In this document: in pieces, positions 38,401 through 50,400 of the stretch
How the letters are laid out: each line of letters begins with the position of its first letter
How positions within the stretch are numbered: position 1 is the first letter of the stretch
DNA from: Volvox africanus
Lineage: Eukaryota > Chlorophyta > Chlorophyceae > Chlamydomonadales > Volvocaceae
Assembly: GCA_030268105.1 (NCBI GenBank)
Contig: BSDZ01000078.1
Span: forward strand, 1,178,001 to 1,242,000
DNA: 64,000 bases
Direction of reading: 5' to 3'
The notes under the pieces: generated by a model
What the model saw: the letters and a program-made list of their open reading frames with translations, nothing else
Database searches by the model: none
What the model was told of the DNA's origin: nothing
Made by a program: the position numbers and the translations under genes

Positions 38401-41400
38401 ACTTTATCTCTCCAAGTGCCTTGGTTAGCACATCTGCTACCATATCCTCCGTCTAACAGTGTGATAAGGCAACTTCCTTCCGCAGGACTCGTTCTCGCAC
38501 TAGATGATGTTGCACGTTGATGTGCTTAGAACGAACCGACATTATCAGGTTATTCCCAAGGCTCATCGATCCCTCAGAATCCGTTCGAATCTGAATAGCC
38601 TGTGTCCTCAGACCCAAGTCTCTGGTCAGCTTGCGAAGCCAAAGTGCCTCCCGCACTGCAGCTGCCGTGGCCTGGTACTCTGCCTCCACTGTTGAAGCTG
38701 CCGACGTGCGCTGCAATTGGCTGTTCCAGCTGATAGCTGCGCCGTTTAGCAAGAATACGTAGCCAGTTGTGGACCTCCGAGTGGCTGGATCTCCAGCCCA
38801 GTCAGAATCACTGTAGCCCACCATGGTGAGATCGCCATCTCCGTCATAGCATAATCCGAGCTCCTTGGTACCCGCCAGGTATCGCAGCACCCCCAAAGCC
38901 AAGCCCATGTGAACCTTAGATGGGTTGCCCATGAAGCGCGCCAGAACGCTCATTGCCTGCGCGATATCCGGTCTTGTGCTCGTCGCCAGGTAGTTCAATT
39001 CGCCGACAAGCGCCCTGTACTTGGTGTTGTCTACGAGCTCCTTGTTGTTGTCTTCTGCTGGCAGGGCTCTAGTACCAGGAGGTAGTGGGGTCTTTCGAGG
39101 CTTTGCATTGACGAGTTGATGTCGCTGCAGCAGCTCCTCAATGTAGCGTCGCTGCGATAGTTTTACCTCCCCGTGCGCTCCCCGGCTGATCTCCATGCCC
39201 AGGAAAACTTTTGCCTCTCCAAGATCTCGAATCTTGAAGGCTTGTCCGATTTCTGTTTTCACTCTCCTAATCATTGCCTCGTCTTCTGAGGTGATGATGA
39301 TGTCGTCCACGTGCACCAGCAGGTAGACGATCTCCTTCTCGTCCTTTTTGATGAACAGTGCTGGGTCCGCTACTGACGGTTTGAACCCCAGCTTGTCCAG
39401 CTCCACCGCTAGCTTCATATACCAGCAGCGTGGGGCCTGTTTCAGCCCGTAGATTGAGCGTAGAAGCCTGCACGCCTGCTCTGGATCTGCTGACTCGTAA
39501 CCAGGCGGCTGCTGCATCCAGAGCTCCTCCTCTAGCTCCCCGTTCAGGAAAGCTGTTGAAACGTCTAGCTGATGGATCGGCATTGCTTTAGCCGCAGCCA
39601 CCGCCAGGAGCATACGAAGCGAAGCAAAACGCGAGGTTGGAGCAAAGAGCTCCCCATAATCAATCCCCGCCCGCTGCTCGTAGCCCTTCGCCACCAAACG
39701 TGCCTTGTAGCGCTCGATCTCGCCATCCTCTGCACGTTTGACCTTATACACCCACCGACAAGGCAGAATCCGCGCACCTGGCGGTGGTTTTGCTAGCTCC
39801 CAGGTCCCATTTGTGAGCTGTGCTGAGATTTCCTCATCCATGGCACTTCTCCATTCCTCAGCATATGGGCCGTCAGTGGCCTCCTGGTATGAAGCTGGCT
39901 CTGGTACTTCTTCCTCGATTGCAGCATTGATCCGCCCGAACGTAACCCTTCCGTTGGGCTCATGCCTCCATTCAATCAGTCGCTTTCGCTCACGTAGTGG
40001 ATAGCGACGTTCCTGCATATTAACGTCTGCACCGTCGTTGTTGTGGTTTTGCTGCTGCACCGGCCCTTCGCCTGTCATAGCGTCTCCACCATTGCCTCCG
40101 CGGGACTGCGCTGTATTTTGCGTTCTGGGAAACTGTGCTGCTGGTATGCCTGCGTGCCTCTGTGGCGCCGCTGTCTGGCCGCTGCTGGTGGATGCACCAT
40201 GGTTCACTTCAGCAGCTCCCTGGTCCATGTCGGTGTTGACCAGCGTATCTCCGCCGCCCCCTGGCGACGGAACGCCGCCAGAGTCCTCGACATCCTCCTC
40301 GTCGGAATCCTCATAGCGATCTCCAACTGTTGACTCGTCGAACTTGACTGTCGAGTGGGTGCTGATGAGATTGTTGATCAAGATGCGGTACTGCCTCCCT
40401 TGCTCGTATCCAACCAGCACTCCTTTTTTACTCACGGGTTGCAGTTTGTTCCGCTTCTCCTTCGGCACGTGTGCATATGCGGTACTGCCGAAAACTCTCA
40501 GATGGCTTATGTCCGGCTTCACCCCCATGAACGCCTCATGGGGCGTTACTGATGCCCCCACGACCGGCGAAACGTTGCGCAAAAGATTCGCCGTAGCCAT
40601 GGCTTCTGCCCAGAGCTTCTGCGGTAGTCCTGACTCCGCCAGCATTGCCCGGGTCTTCTCCAATAGGGTCCTGTTGAGGCGCTCCGCCGCCCCATTCTGC
40701 TCCGGCGAATACCCAACGGTCGTACCATGGATAATCCCTTTTTCGCCGAAGTAGGCGCTCATGGCTGAGTTAAGGAACTCGGTCCCACGATCCGTGCGTG
40801 CCTCCTTCACGCGACGGCCAGTCATATTCTCCAGCGCCTCGATCATTGTCTTGACCTTCTTCCGAACTGCGTCCTTGGTCTCCGTGAACGCAACAGTAGA
40901 AAATCCCGTGCAGTCGTCCAGCAATGTAGTAACGTACCGGGATCCACCTATCGAAGTCTCAGGCATAGGTCCACAGACGTCCAGGTGTATCAGGCCCAGA
41001 GGTTTCGCCGCCTTGTGTCCAGTGGACGGGAATGGTCCACGTGTTTGCTTTGCATAAATGCAGGGCTCGCAGATCCGCGACCTGGCTGCTTCCAGACTCA
41101 CGCGATCCAAATCCATGCCGGTTACCATGTGTTCCCGGCACATACGTTCCAGGCTCTTGTAGCCCAGATGCCCCAAGCGCCGATGCCACAGCGCTGCCTT
41201 CAAGCCTTCTGACCCGACCGCCGCACATGAGCGGCCTTTCTTGGCTAAACGCCCTGCTGTGTGATGGCGAACAACATAGAGGCGTCCCACTTTGTCTGCG
41301 CGTAGGATTGTCCTCTCCTTTGCTTGCACGAGTGCTTTGTTGTGGCCCAGCTGGATGGTGGCACCACGCTCATCAAAGATCCCTGCTGAGATCAACTTCA

Positions 41401-44400
41401 CTGTCGCCTTGGGCACCACATAGACGTTCTTGAGCTCAATTTGCAGCCCCTTGACGGTGTTACTCCACATGGTGTAACGGGTAGTGCAGTAACACTGCTG
41501 CTATTGATGGTGCTTATGTTTCGGCCAGATTTGAATGTTGTTATGATGTTCTCAACAGATTGACTATTGCAGGGACGTTAGATAAAGGAGATACATATGA
41601 AGTAGAGTTAGCAGAAAGAATATTAGATGCGGCAGTAGAAAACGATATATTAATATATGACCGTGGATATTGTTCTTATAAGTTTATAGCAATTTTATTG
41701 CAACAGAAAAAGCATTTTGTTATTAGATGTAAGCGTAGCTTTTTTAAAGCAGTTACTGCTTTTTTTAACGGTGAACAGGTAGATAAAGTATTTAATATAC
41801 CTGTCCCAGCAGCTCAGAATAAAGTGATAAAATACCTAGGTTTACCACTTACTATAACAGTACGTTTTGTTGCCGTACCTTTGCCAACTGGAGAAATAGA
41901 AGTATTGATGACTTCTCTATTGGATTCAAATATTAATAAGGAGGAATTTAAAAAATTATATGGTTTTAGATGGGAGGTAGAAACATTTTTTGGAGTACTA
42001 AAAAGTAGGTTATCACTAGAAAATTTTACAGGTTTAACGGTGGAAGCAATTAAGCAAGATTTTTGGTCAACAATTTTTATCAGCAATTATGAAACTATAT
42101 TAACTTTTAATATAAATAAAAAGATGAAAGATGAGAAAGCTTCATCAGCACACAAACAATTGAAAGAAGCCTCAAAAGTAAACAAAGCTGTAACATTTAA
42201 TATTATTAAACATCAAGCAATTGATATACTAGACCTCTTGCATAACCTTACTTTTTGAGTTCAAGATTATAAACTGCTGCAATTAAATTAAATCTCAAGG
42301 CGAATCGTTTTCGCCTATTTCTATAACGATCAGCGATAATTTTAAATCTTTTGATCATGCATATAACGTTTTCATTTAAAGCCCTCTCACTGGCTAGCTC
42401 GCGGTTCCTACGTTTATCTTCTTTGGTTAGCGGATGCTTTTTGGTCTTTTTCTTTGGCAAAGCCGAATTATGATGAAGCTTGCTTATACCTTGATAACCA
42501 CTATCGGTAAGGCTTTTAGTCTCAGGGCGAATACGTACTTTTGATTCTTTAAATAACCTAAAATCATGACGCTTCCCATTTGCAAAATTGGTACAAATGA
42601 TCCCTTTCCTCTTCTTGTCTACAATAAGCTGGGTCTTTAATGTATGGCGTTTCTTTTTTCCAGAGTAAAAACGCTTTTCTCTTTTTTGGGGCGTTCAATC
42701 GGAGTCTCGGTAGCATCAATAAGAATTAATTCATACTCCATGTCGCTTTTTAATAAAGCTTTACGCCCAGGTAGCGAAAATTGTTTGTCTTTGATTAGGG
42801 TATCTTCAACCCATCGTATGTTCCTATAACATCCACTTTCGCTTATCCCGTAACTCCGGGAAGTATGAAAATATGTCCTATATTCCCGCAAGTACTCAAG
42901 CGTCATAAGTAGCCTATCCTCCATAGCTAACTTGTTAGGTTTGCCGCCTTGCGCTTTTAAAGCTGCTTCAGCTTGCCTCAGTATCCCTAGCATAACCGCA
43001 AAAGTTGTTCGCTTGATACCTGTAAGCCTTCGAAATCCTTCCTCAGATTCATCCTTTATTTGTTCAAATTTTATCATAGCCTTGCTAAAATCATAAATCT
43101 TAGCTAATCCCTTAGGTTATGCAAGAGGTCTACTGTTAAACCCTAAGCAAGATACTGAAAGTAAAATACAAGAATTAACAATTCTATTTAAAATTGCTAC
43201 TATTCCAATTCGGAAAAATCGTACTCCACCCAGAAAGAAAACATCTTATGCACGTTCATATAACTTCCAGCTGAGAAAGAAAAAACATGTCTATTAATTT
43301 ATTTATTCTAGGGTATTTTCCTTAACTTAATGGCAGTGCCTAAAATACCTGGCGCACAACAACAAGTTTCTGGAGTAATGATTCTAATGTACTGTCACAC
43401 CTTGTGCCAAAAGTATAAGCAACTACTTTTAACGAAATCTTATCCAAAGCATACCAAAGCCACCTTTGTTTGGCTTTGTTCTGTACATAAGACCATTGTT
43501 CATCTATTTCAGGAGCAATAACTACTTCAGTTGTGCTGATAGAATGATTTACCGTTTTTAACGCCAGATTTTTTTAAAATACGGATAACAGTATTGATGC
43601 CTACTTTTAATACCCTGACTGTATCCCTGACGCCAGAGCCGTTAATTGCCATTTCTACTATCTGCTCCTTTACTCCAGGCTATGTGCAGTAACATGGTGT
43701 AAAAGCAGCAGACCCACGTGGGTCGGCTTATACTTGGAGCCATCGTAGCCAACCACCGTGAACATTTCTTCTGGCTGCACAGCTCTCACGTCCTCCAGCT
43801 CTGTCGCGTCGTAGGTGATATGCCATTCTGACGCTGAGTCCAGGTGCCAGGCGTTCGACCGCGACTCGTTTCCAACTGCATACGCCATTTTTGTGGGCTC
43901 CCTGCGCTGAAGGTTGCCCCCGCCGCGTCCATAATTTTGTTGTTGGTCTGCCAGGCGCTTCTTGCATACTCCGATAAAATGCCCTGGCTTGCCGCAGTAA
44001 TGACAGATAGCGTTTGACTTGCTCCTCTGCTTACTTTGTTGATTACGGCCTGTAGAGCTTGCGTTGCCACCACTTCGGTGTGTGATGTATGCGGATGATG
44101 ACTCCCTGTTGTCATCGTCCGGTATCACATACGCCATGAGTCGCGCGACCACTTGCGAGAAGTCCAGCTCTCCTTCACGCATTGTCAGGGCTGTTGTTAC
44201 CACATGATACTTGCTCGGAAGTCCTTTGATGACAATTATAGAGAGCTCCGTGTCTGCGACTGCGTGTCCCACATCCAGCAAGTCCGACTGTAGCTGTCGC
44301 GCGCGGCTGATATAAATTGGCAGCTCCTCTCCATTAGCCATTTTAAAATCACTTAGCTCCTGTCGTAGTGCTACCTTTGCAGGTTGATGCGAACGTAGCC

Positions 44401-47400
44401 GCCAAAGCGTCCCAGGCGGCCTTCGCATTTGCCGCCCGAACAATTGTTTGGAGGTGATGGTTCTTTACGTTCTTGGCCATCACACTCTTGACCTTGTCGG
44501 AGATGATGACATCTGCCTCTGCAATTGGTGCTTGTAGCAGGGCGCGACTGTATCCAAGCTCCGCGCAGAACAATTGGAATCGTAGTTTCCAAGTTGAGTA
44601 GTTGTGTAAGTCCAGCGGCTCATCCAGCCTATCCTTTCCCATTGTGAAGACCTATAAACGCGAAGATCAACACTAGAATGGGCAAAAGATGTCAGGCTCC
44701 GCGGTCAACGATGACCGGGGCTCATAACCTATTGAGACGTAGACTATCAGACATAAGGAAGCCTGACGTAATTACGAGAAAGTAGAGTTACATATTATCT
44801 GATAGTAAGGAGTCCGACTAATTCGTTCTGGAGTCGGCACATATACTTGTGCGTATAGCACTACAAACAGTACGAACGCGGGTCGATAGCTTACCGCCGA
44901 GTACAGCTACAACAGCGGGATTGTTGCTAGTATGGATCGCTATATTCAACTGATATACCATTTTATAACAGTAGGCCTAGCGCGGCAAATGACTGAAGCC
45001 GGATACAATCACTCAATAATCTAGTAGATGCCACGCTCGCTCCAGTACGTTCCGGATGAGTAAACACGATAGAAACCACGTCTGTAATTTGGGAAGCTGT
45101 CTATAGCTCGACTATTATGCCGACCAATAGTCCATTCTTTTAGACGATTTTGGCATCGACAATAGTACGACTTGTTACCTGTACTAGATATAGTCCGCAC
45201 TATAGTCGGACGACTATAGACCATGTGGGCTATAGTACATGACTATAGCTATCTTTTCTGGTCGACTATAGTTCGACTATGCCCCCCGGCAAACTATTAG
45301 CCGATGCTCCGCGCTAAAGTCGACCAGAAAAAATACAGACGCATAGGCATAGTCTTAAGATGTCTTACATGCTCTATTACCTCAGGACATCCACACATAC
45401 GTACAGTAAGGGAATTATATTCATCTGCAACCTAGCTAGCTAGCTAGCTAGTTACCACTTCCGGCACCAATTAGGCATGGCTGGCTTATGGCCTCAATGC
45501 CCACTCCATCCACCCGGCTCATATTTGCTGCGTTTGACACGCAGGTGGCAGTGTGACTGAGGGTCATTGGAATCACACTCGAATCCCAGTCAACCTCCGC
45601 TGGCCTGGTCTGCTCGCGGCTTTACTGAACGCCCGATTCCCCTGCAACGATCCAGCGGGGCACGTGGCTCAGAACCAAGGACGCGGAGCGACGCCAACCA
45701 GCGCGTGGATTGAAACATTGACGGGGCAACAGGAAGTGCAGTTCCAAGGCGTTGACCTGGTCCTCCTGGAGACGGCGGTCAACCAGATGGCGGAACGCGA
45801 GCAGGCCCAGATAGACGCGGAGATCCTCATGTCGATGGTGACCAAGCAATCCCGGCGGAGCATGACAAAGTCTCAGTTGGAGCAGGCGACGACCAGTGAC
45901 GGGCAGTTCATCCGGGGCTTCACCGGCACGGCAGCCATGTGGGTGGTAGCTTCCACACGTCGGTTCGTAACTATCTGGTGAGCTCCGTATATGTTGCACG
46001 TGTGCAGCTGTTTGTCTGTAAGGATCTTCGCCGTCTGGGAGGTACAGTGCAGCAGGCTTACTCGTATAAGGAAAGAACATAAAGATGGATGGATGCATCA
46101 TACCTGATGGAGAAGATCTATATCCATAGGTAGAATATGAATGTATCGACATGATGTATGGATAAAATCCATACATGTGTTCATTCGTAATATGTCCATC
46201 CGTTGATGGATAGGTGCTTGGGCTGAGGTGTTTGTAGAGTTTCAGGCCTAGGTCGTGCATCCGTTATATATATAACCGGATGGGGCTTATATACTCTGCT
46301 GCTTGAGCATCTGGCTGGCACAGCAACAAATCCACTCCGGATCCCAAAATACTAATGATTTACATATGCGTGCGGATCCATTGCTTACCCTAAATCCAAT
46401 CACGTAGTTTGCTATTCCATGTTTTCTTACTCATTTTCGCAGGACTGGTGTGCCGTATGAACGAATTTCTGATGCGATGTACGCCCAGCTGCCAGTCGCC
46501 CAGCATCATGGTGTTCCAATAATTTCAGGTGAGTTGGAATGGAGCGAACATCGATGAGTGCATGGAAGAACCCACGACTGAGTGAATGGTAGGACTGAGG
46601 TAGAGACCGCTATTGCTTGGAAAGGGAGTGTCATTGCCGAATTATGTCACGGCAGTAGGACGTGTTGTATCTCTGTGTCATCTGCATTAGCAAGTAAAGG
46701 CTCAATCGGTAGATGTGTTGTATATGGTACCCACGAAGGGTGGTATCAAAAGATACCGGTTGTTGTGCCAGAGCCCGATTAAGTAGAGCCGCCGACTAGG
46801 TCGTACTTGAGAGACCATAAGGCCTCGAACCGGGCGTGACCTTCAGAAGTCACCACTACAACCGGAGATTCAGTGAACCAGGAACCAGATGTTCCACCAT
46901 TTACCATTCAGGCGGTAAATGGCCCATTCCATACAGGTTATGGAGTAACCGACAGGTTCGGATGTTTCAGGAAGTCGGTTAGTATTGGTCGTCGACAGCC
47001 GAGACCAAATCCACAAATCGAATGCCAGATGGAAACATGAAACAGTTAATATGATAATTAAATATATTATATTATAAAATAATAAACAGATAATTATTAT
47101 ATCTTAATGGATTACCGAAATGCATTAAGGATACAACAATTGTTCCCCCTCTAGATGCAGCGTCCCGATGCATAAGAAGAGAGCAGACAGGTTGAAGTAG
47201 GACAGCGTCAGAGAGGTCCGTCCTTAGACTGTGTCCGCAGCCTAGCTTCATCAAGCAGGGGTTTCATGTCAGGGGTGAAGTTACGTGCCGGTTCCCAGCT
47301 ATTGTGCTCAGATGAATACCCAGACCATTTAACCAGGTACTCATGCACATTGCGCTTACGCCTGCCCTTGCCAACACGTCGTGCAGGGTAATCTAGGATA

Positions 47401-50400
47401 CGTTCGACAGCATACAGGGTCTGCTTACCCGATAACCAGGTAGAGGGATTAGCTTCCGTAACAGGAGGGATGCTATCGTTAGCCTCAGGTAGAGTACCCC
47501 GATATGGACGTACGAGAGATACATGAAATGTGGGATGAATGCGTAGGTCAGATGGGAGTTGTAACTCTACAGCCACCGACCCTACCATGCGTACGACAGG
47601 ATAAGGCCCCACAAAGCGCGGTAATAACTTGCGAGACCCATCAGCCAGGGAACGAAGGTTCTTCGTGCTCAACATAACCAGCTGGCCCTTAGTGAACATG
47701 ACGTCCTTTTTGGACTTGTTATAATAGTCCATAGCCCGTTGCTGTGCAGCTTCCAGGCAAGCTTTAGCGTCAGTTAGTCGGGACACGAAAGACTTAGCAA
47801 ACGTTTTTGCAGCTGGAACATTTACGTCCAACTCCCGCCAAACAGGCAAAGCAGGGTTAAAACCGTAATTCAGGAAAAACGGACTATTACCAACGGACCG
47901 GTTAGTAGCATTATTAATGGCAAACTCAGCAGCGGTTAGGTAGGTATCCCATGCAGTAGGGGTGCGTCCTGCAAAGTTACGGAGCATATCACCCAGGACA
48001 CGGTTAACACGCTCTGTTTGCCCATCAGATTGGGGGTGGTAGGCGGTGGACAGGTTCACCCGCATTCCTACCAGAGTCCCCAGGGCGCCCCAAAACTTAC
48101 TTGCAAATTGAGTGCCGCGGTCAGATACCACGGACTTGGGGACCCCATGCAAACGTACCACATTGTCGAAAAATAGACGGGCCGTTTGCTCAGCTGTGCA
48201 GGATGATGTCGTGGGGGCCAGGTGGACCATCTTGGTGAAACGGTCGACCAGGACCAGCACGGCATCGTATCCTCCCTCAGTTTTGGGCAGCGCAACAATA
48301 AAGTCCATAGAGACGCTTTCCCACGGAGCGTCAGGAATAGGAAGAGGTTGGAGATGCCCATGTGCTTTACCAGACTGGGCCTTATTGCGCTGGCACAGGT
48401 CACAACAGAGGACATAATTTTCGGTGTCCTTAGCCATGCGGGGCCACCAGAATTGACGCCGCAAAAGCTCTAGTAACCGCGTGCAGCCAGGATGCCCAGC
48501 AAGAGGGCCGTCATGAAAACGTGAGAGAAGTTCACGACGTAATGAATCGTCGTTAGGTACAACAATCTGACGGTGGGATCCTTCCGATCGGATCCATAAG
48601 CCATGCTCCTGTGCCAAGTGCCCCGTGTTGTTGTGAATTGTGAACCACGGGTCGGCTGCATAAGCCTGTTTCAAGCGCTTGGTAAAATCGGAGGGCACGA
48701 AGTTAGGTTTTGCCTGAGACCTACTCCGTGTGCTTACCGCCAGAATGGCTGCATGCAGTGAGGGGTGCCTACTGAGAGCATCAGCTATGTTAAGTGAGCC
48801 GCCCAGGTACTCCCAATCAAAGTTAAACCGTGCCAGGTATTCCATCCAGCGGGCCTGGCGTCGGTTAAGGGAGGGCACACCTTGCAGAAACGTAAGGGGT
48901 TTGTGATCAGTCTTGAGGGCAAAAGGCCGGCCCTCAAGGTAACATCGCCATTCCTTCAAGGCATGTAGGACCGCCAGAAATTCCTGTTCCCCAGTGGTAT
49001 AACGGGTTTCAGCCCCCGAAAACTTCTTACTCGTATATGCAATGGGGCGTCCCTGCTGCAACAGAACTGCCCCCGTCCCATGTATAGATGCATCAGTTAT
49101 GACCTCTACACGGAACGGCAATGAGTAGTCAGGGAAGTGCAGGATAATATCATCAGAGATAGCACGCTTCAAAGCATCAAAAGCTTCTTGGCATGCGGGG
49201 GTCCAGGCCTCAGGTGAAGAGAAGGCTCCCTTACGTGTGAGGTTTGTTAGCGGTGCAGCAATGACTGAGTAGCGCTCTATGAACTTACGAAAGTAGTTGG
49301 TCAGGCCCAAAAACTTACGCAGTTCCTGAAGGTTGGAGGGCACTGGCCAATCCCGAACAACAGCAGTTTTCCGGGGGTCCATCTGTATGCCACCCTGAGA
49401 CACTATATGCCCCAGATACTCCACCTGTGGTTGTGCCCAGTGGCACTTAGAACGCTTAGCATACAGCTGCTCACGCCGCAGAACCTCAAAGACCAGGCGG
49501 AGGTGTTGTATGTGCTCCTCACGGGTCTTTGAAAACACCAGGATATCGTCCAGATAACAGATGACGAATTTGTCGATGTATGGCCTGAAGATGCGGTCCA
49601 TGACGGCTTGGAACGTTGCAGGGGCGTTCGTCAGTCCGAAACTAAGGACAGTATATTCAAAATGGCCAAACGGCGTACGGAAAGCCGTTTTAGGGATGTC
49701 AGATTCTGCTATACGAATCTGATTATACCCCTGCTGGAGGTCAATAGAGCTAAAGAATGCAGAATCTTTTAGCTTATCCAGCAGATCATCGACACGTGGG
49801 AGGGGGTAACGGTTCTTAACTGTTGCGGCATTTAACCCCCTATAGTCAATGCACATTCTCAGAGTCCCATCCTTCTTTCCCACAAACAGAATAGGGGCGG
49901 AGTATGGGGATGTGCTTGGCCGTATCATACCTTTTTTCAGCAGCTCAGTAACCTGTCGTTTGACCTCGTCCAGCTCCAAGGGGCTTAGCCGATACATGGG
50001 GCGGGAAACGGGTACTGCACCAGGCACCAAAGGTATGGTGTGATCCACAGGCCGCATTGGAGGCTTACCAGGGACCTCCTGGAATATATCTGCATATTCC
50101 TGTAACAGGGCCTCAAGCTCAGGGTCAGTGGCATCAGCTGGGATAGAAGTTGCATTCAGGTGCAACTTGGGCCGTACTAGTAAAGCATGGGCCCCCTTGC
50201 GAATCATGCGAACTGCTGCTTTTCTGCCAACAACTTCAGGTTCAGTATGCTGACAGATAGCAGTGGTTGCATAATTAAAGCAAGGCGCAGGTGTCATCTG
50301 ATCTGGTGGCTGTCCGGCAGTAGTAAAGGGTACCTTGCAGACTAGATTCCCCTTGCGCAGGCGCAAAGATTTAGCCTCATAGTCAAGGACAGCCCCATAC

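Larger units (their letters stand above)
41499..43297 (+). pseudogene. IS4-type DDE transposase, 5'-truncated and interrupted
   Basis: The frame starts at the insertion boundary (AAIDGAYVSARFECCYDVL), so the N-terminal part is missing. The first D lies in AAIDGAY, the second in IYDRGYCSYKFIA, and the late YREK-like region in YGFRWEVETFFGVLKSRL. At codon 42229-42231 an IS5-type element interrupts it. Removing that element and one TA copy restores the same frame at 43133, which continues (LLNPKQDTESKIQELTILF) to TAA at 43295-43297 with a typical basic tail. The gene was therefore intact here when the second element landed. Confidence 0.88.
41495..43683. mobile_element. Bacterial insertion-sequence nest inside the copia element
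   Basis: A 2189-bp AT-rich block, unlike the GC-richer flanks, with only bacterial genes: an IS4-type transposase cut at the left boundary and interrupted by an IS5-type element, then an IS1-type transposase remnant cut at the right boundary. Bacterial genes truncated at both edges mean that a piece of bacterial DNA, not one clean transposon, went in. Copia gag flanks the right side and copia pol the left side. Such transposases are common in Rickettsiales, some of which live inside volvocine algae; that origin is an inference. Confidence 0.88.
38007..44970 (-). mobile_element. Ty1/copia LTR retrotransposon carrying a bacterial insertion
   Basis: Complete outline on the reverse strand: 241-bp LTRs at both ends (three differences that I can see), a 5-bp target duplication GTAGG at 38002-38006 and 44971-44975, a primer-binding site next to the 5' LTR, a purine tract next to the 3' LTR, and gag, protease, integrase, reverse transcriptase and RNase H in copia order. 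Without the 2200-bp insertion and its duplication the element would be about 4.76 kb. It sits in intron 1 of the SGNH gene. Gag has a frameshift near 44381 and pol an in-frame TAG at 38453, so this copy cannot make its proteins unaided although its LTRs are young. Confidence 0.93.

Noticed and set aside
38453..38455. Reassigned TAG codon (as in some ulvophyte algae) to explain the in-frame TAGs
   Set aside because: The HSF and SGNH-gene models both end at TAG in sensible places and their long frames contain no internal TAG, so the standard code holds.
41495..43683. Simple bacterial contamination of the assembly
   Set aside because: The same copia element resumes on the other side, the insert has an 11-bp flanking duplication and fixed length; a chimeric join would not return to the same element. 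Not fully excluded without reads.
41467..43705. CATGGTGTAA as the target duplication of the bacterial block
   Set aside because: It also occurs on both sides, but then GTGCAGTAAC would have to be repeated inside the block by chance; the 11-bp GTGCAGTAACA repeat placed directly at the bacterial gene breaks is the simpler reading.
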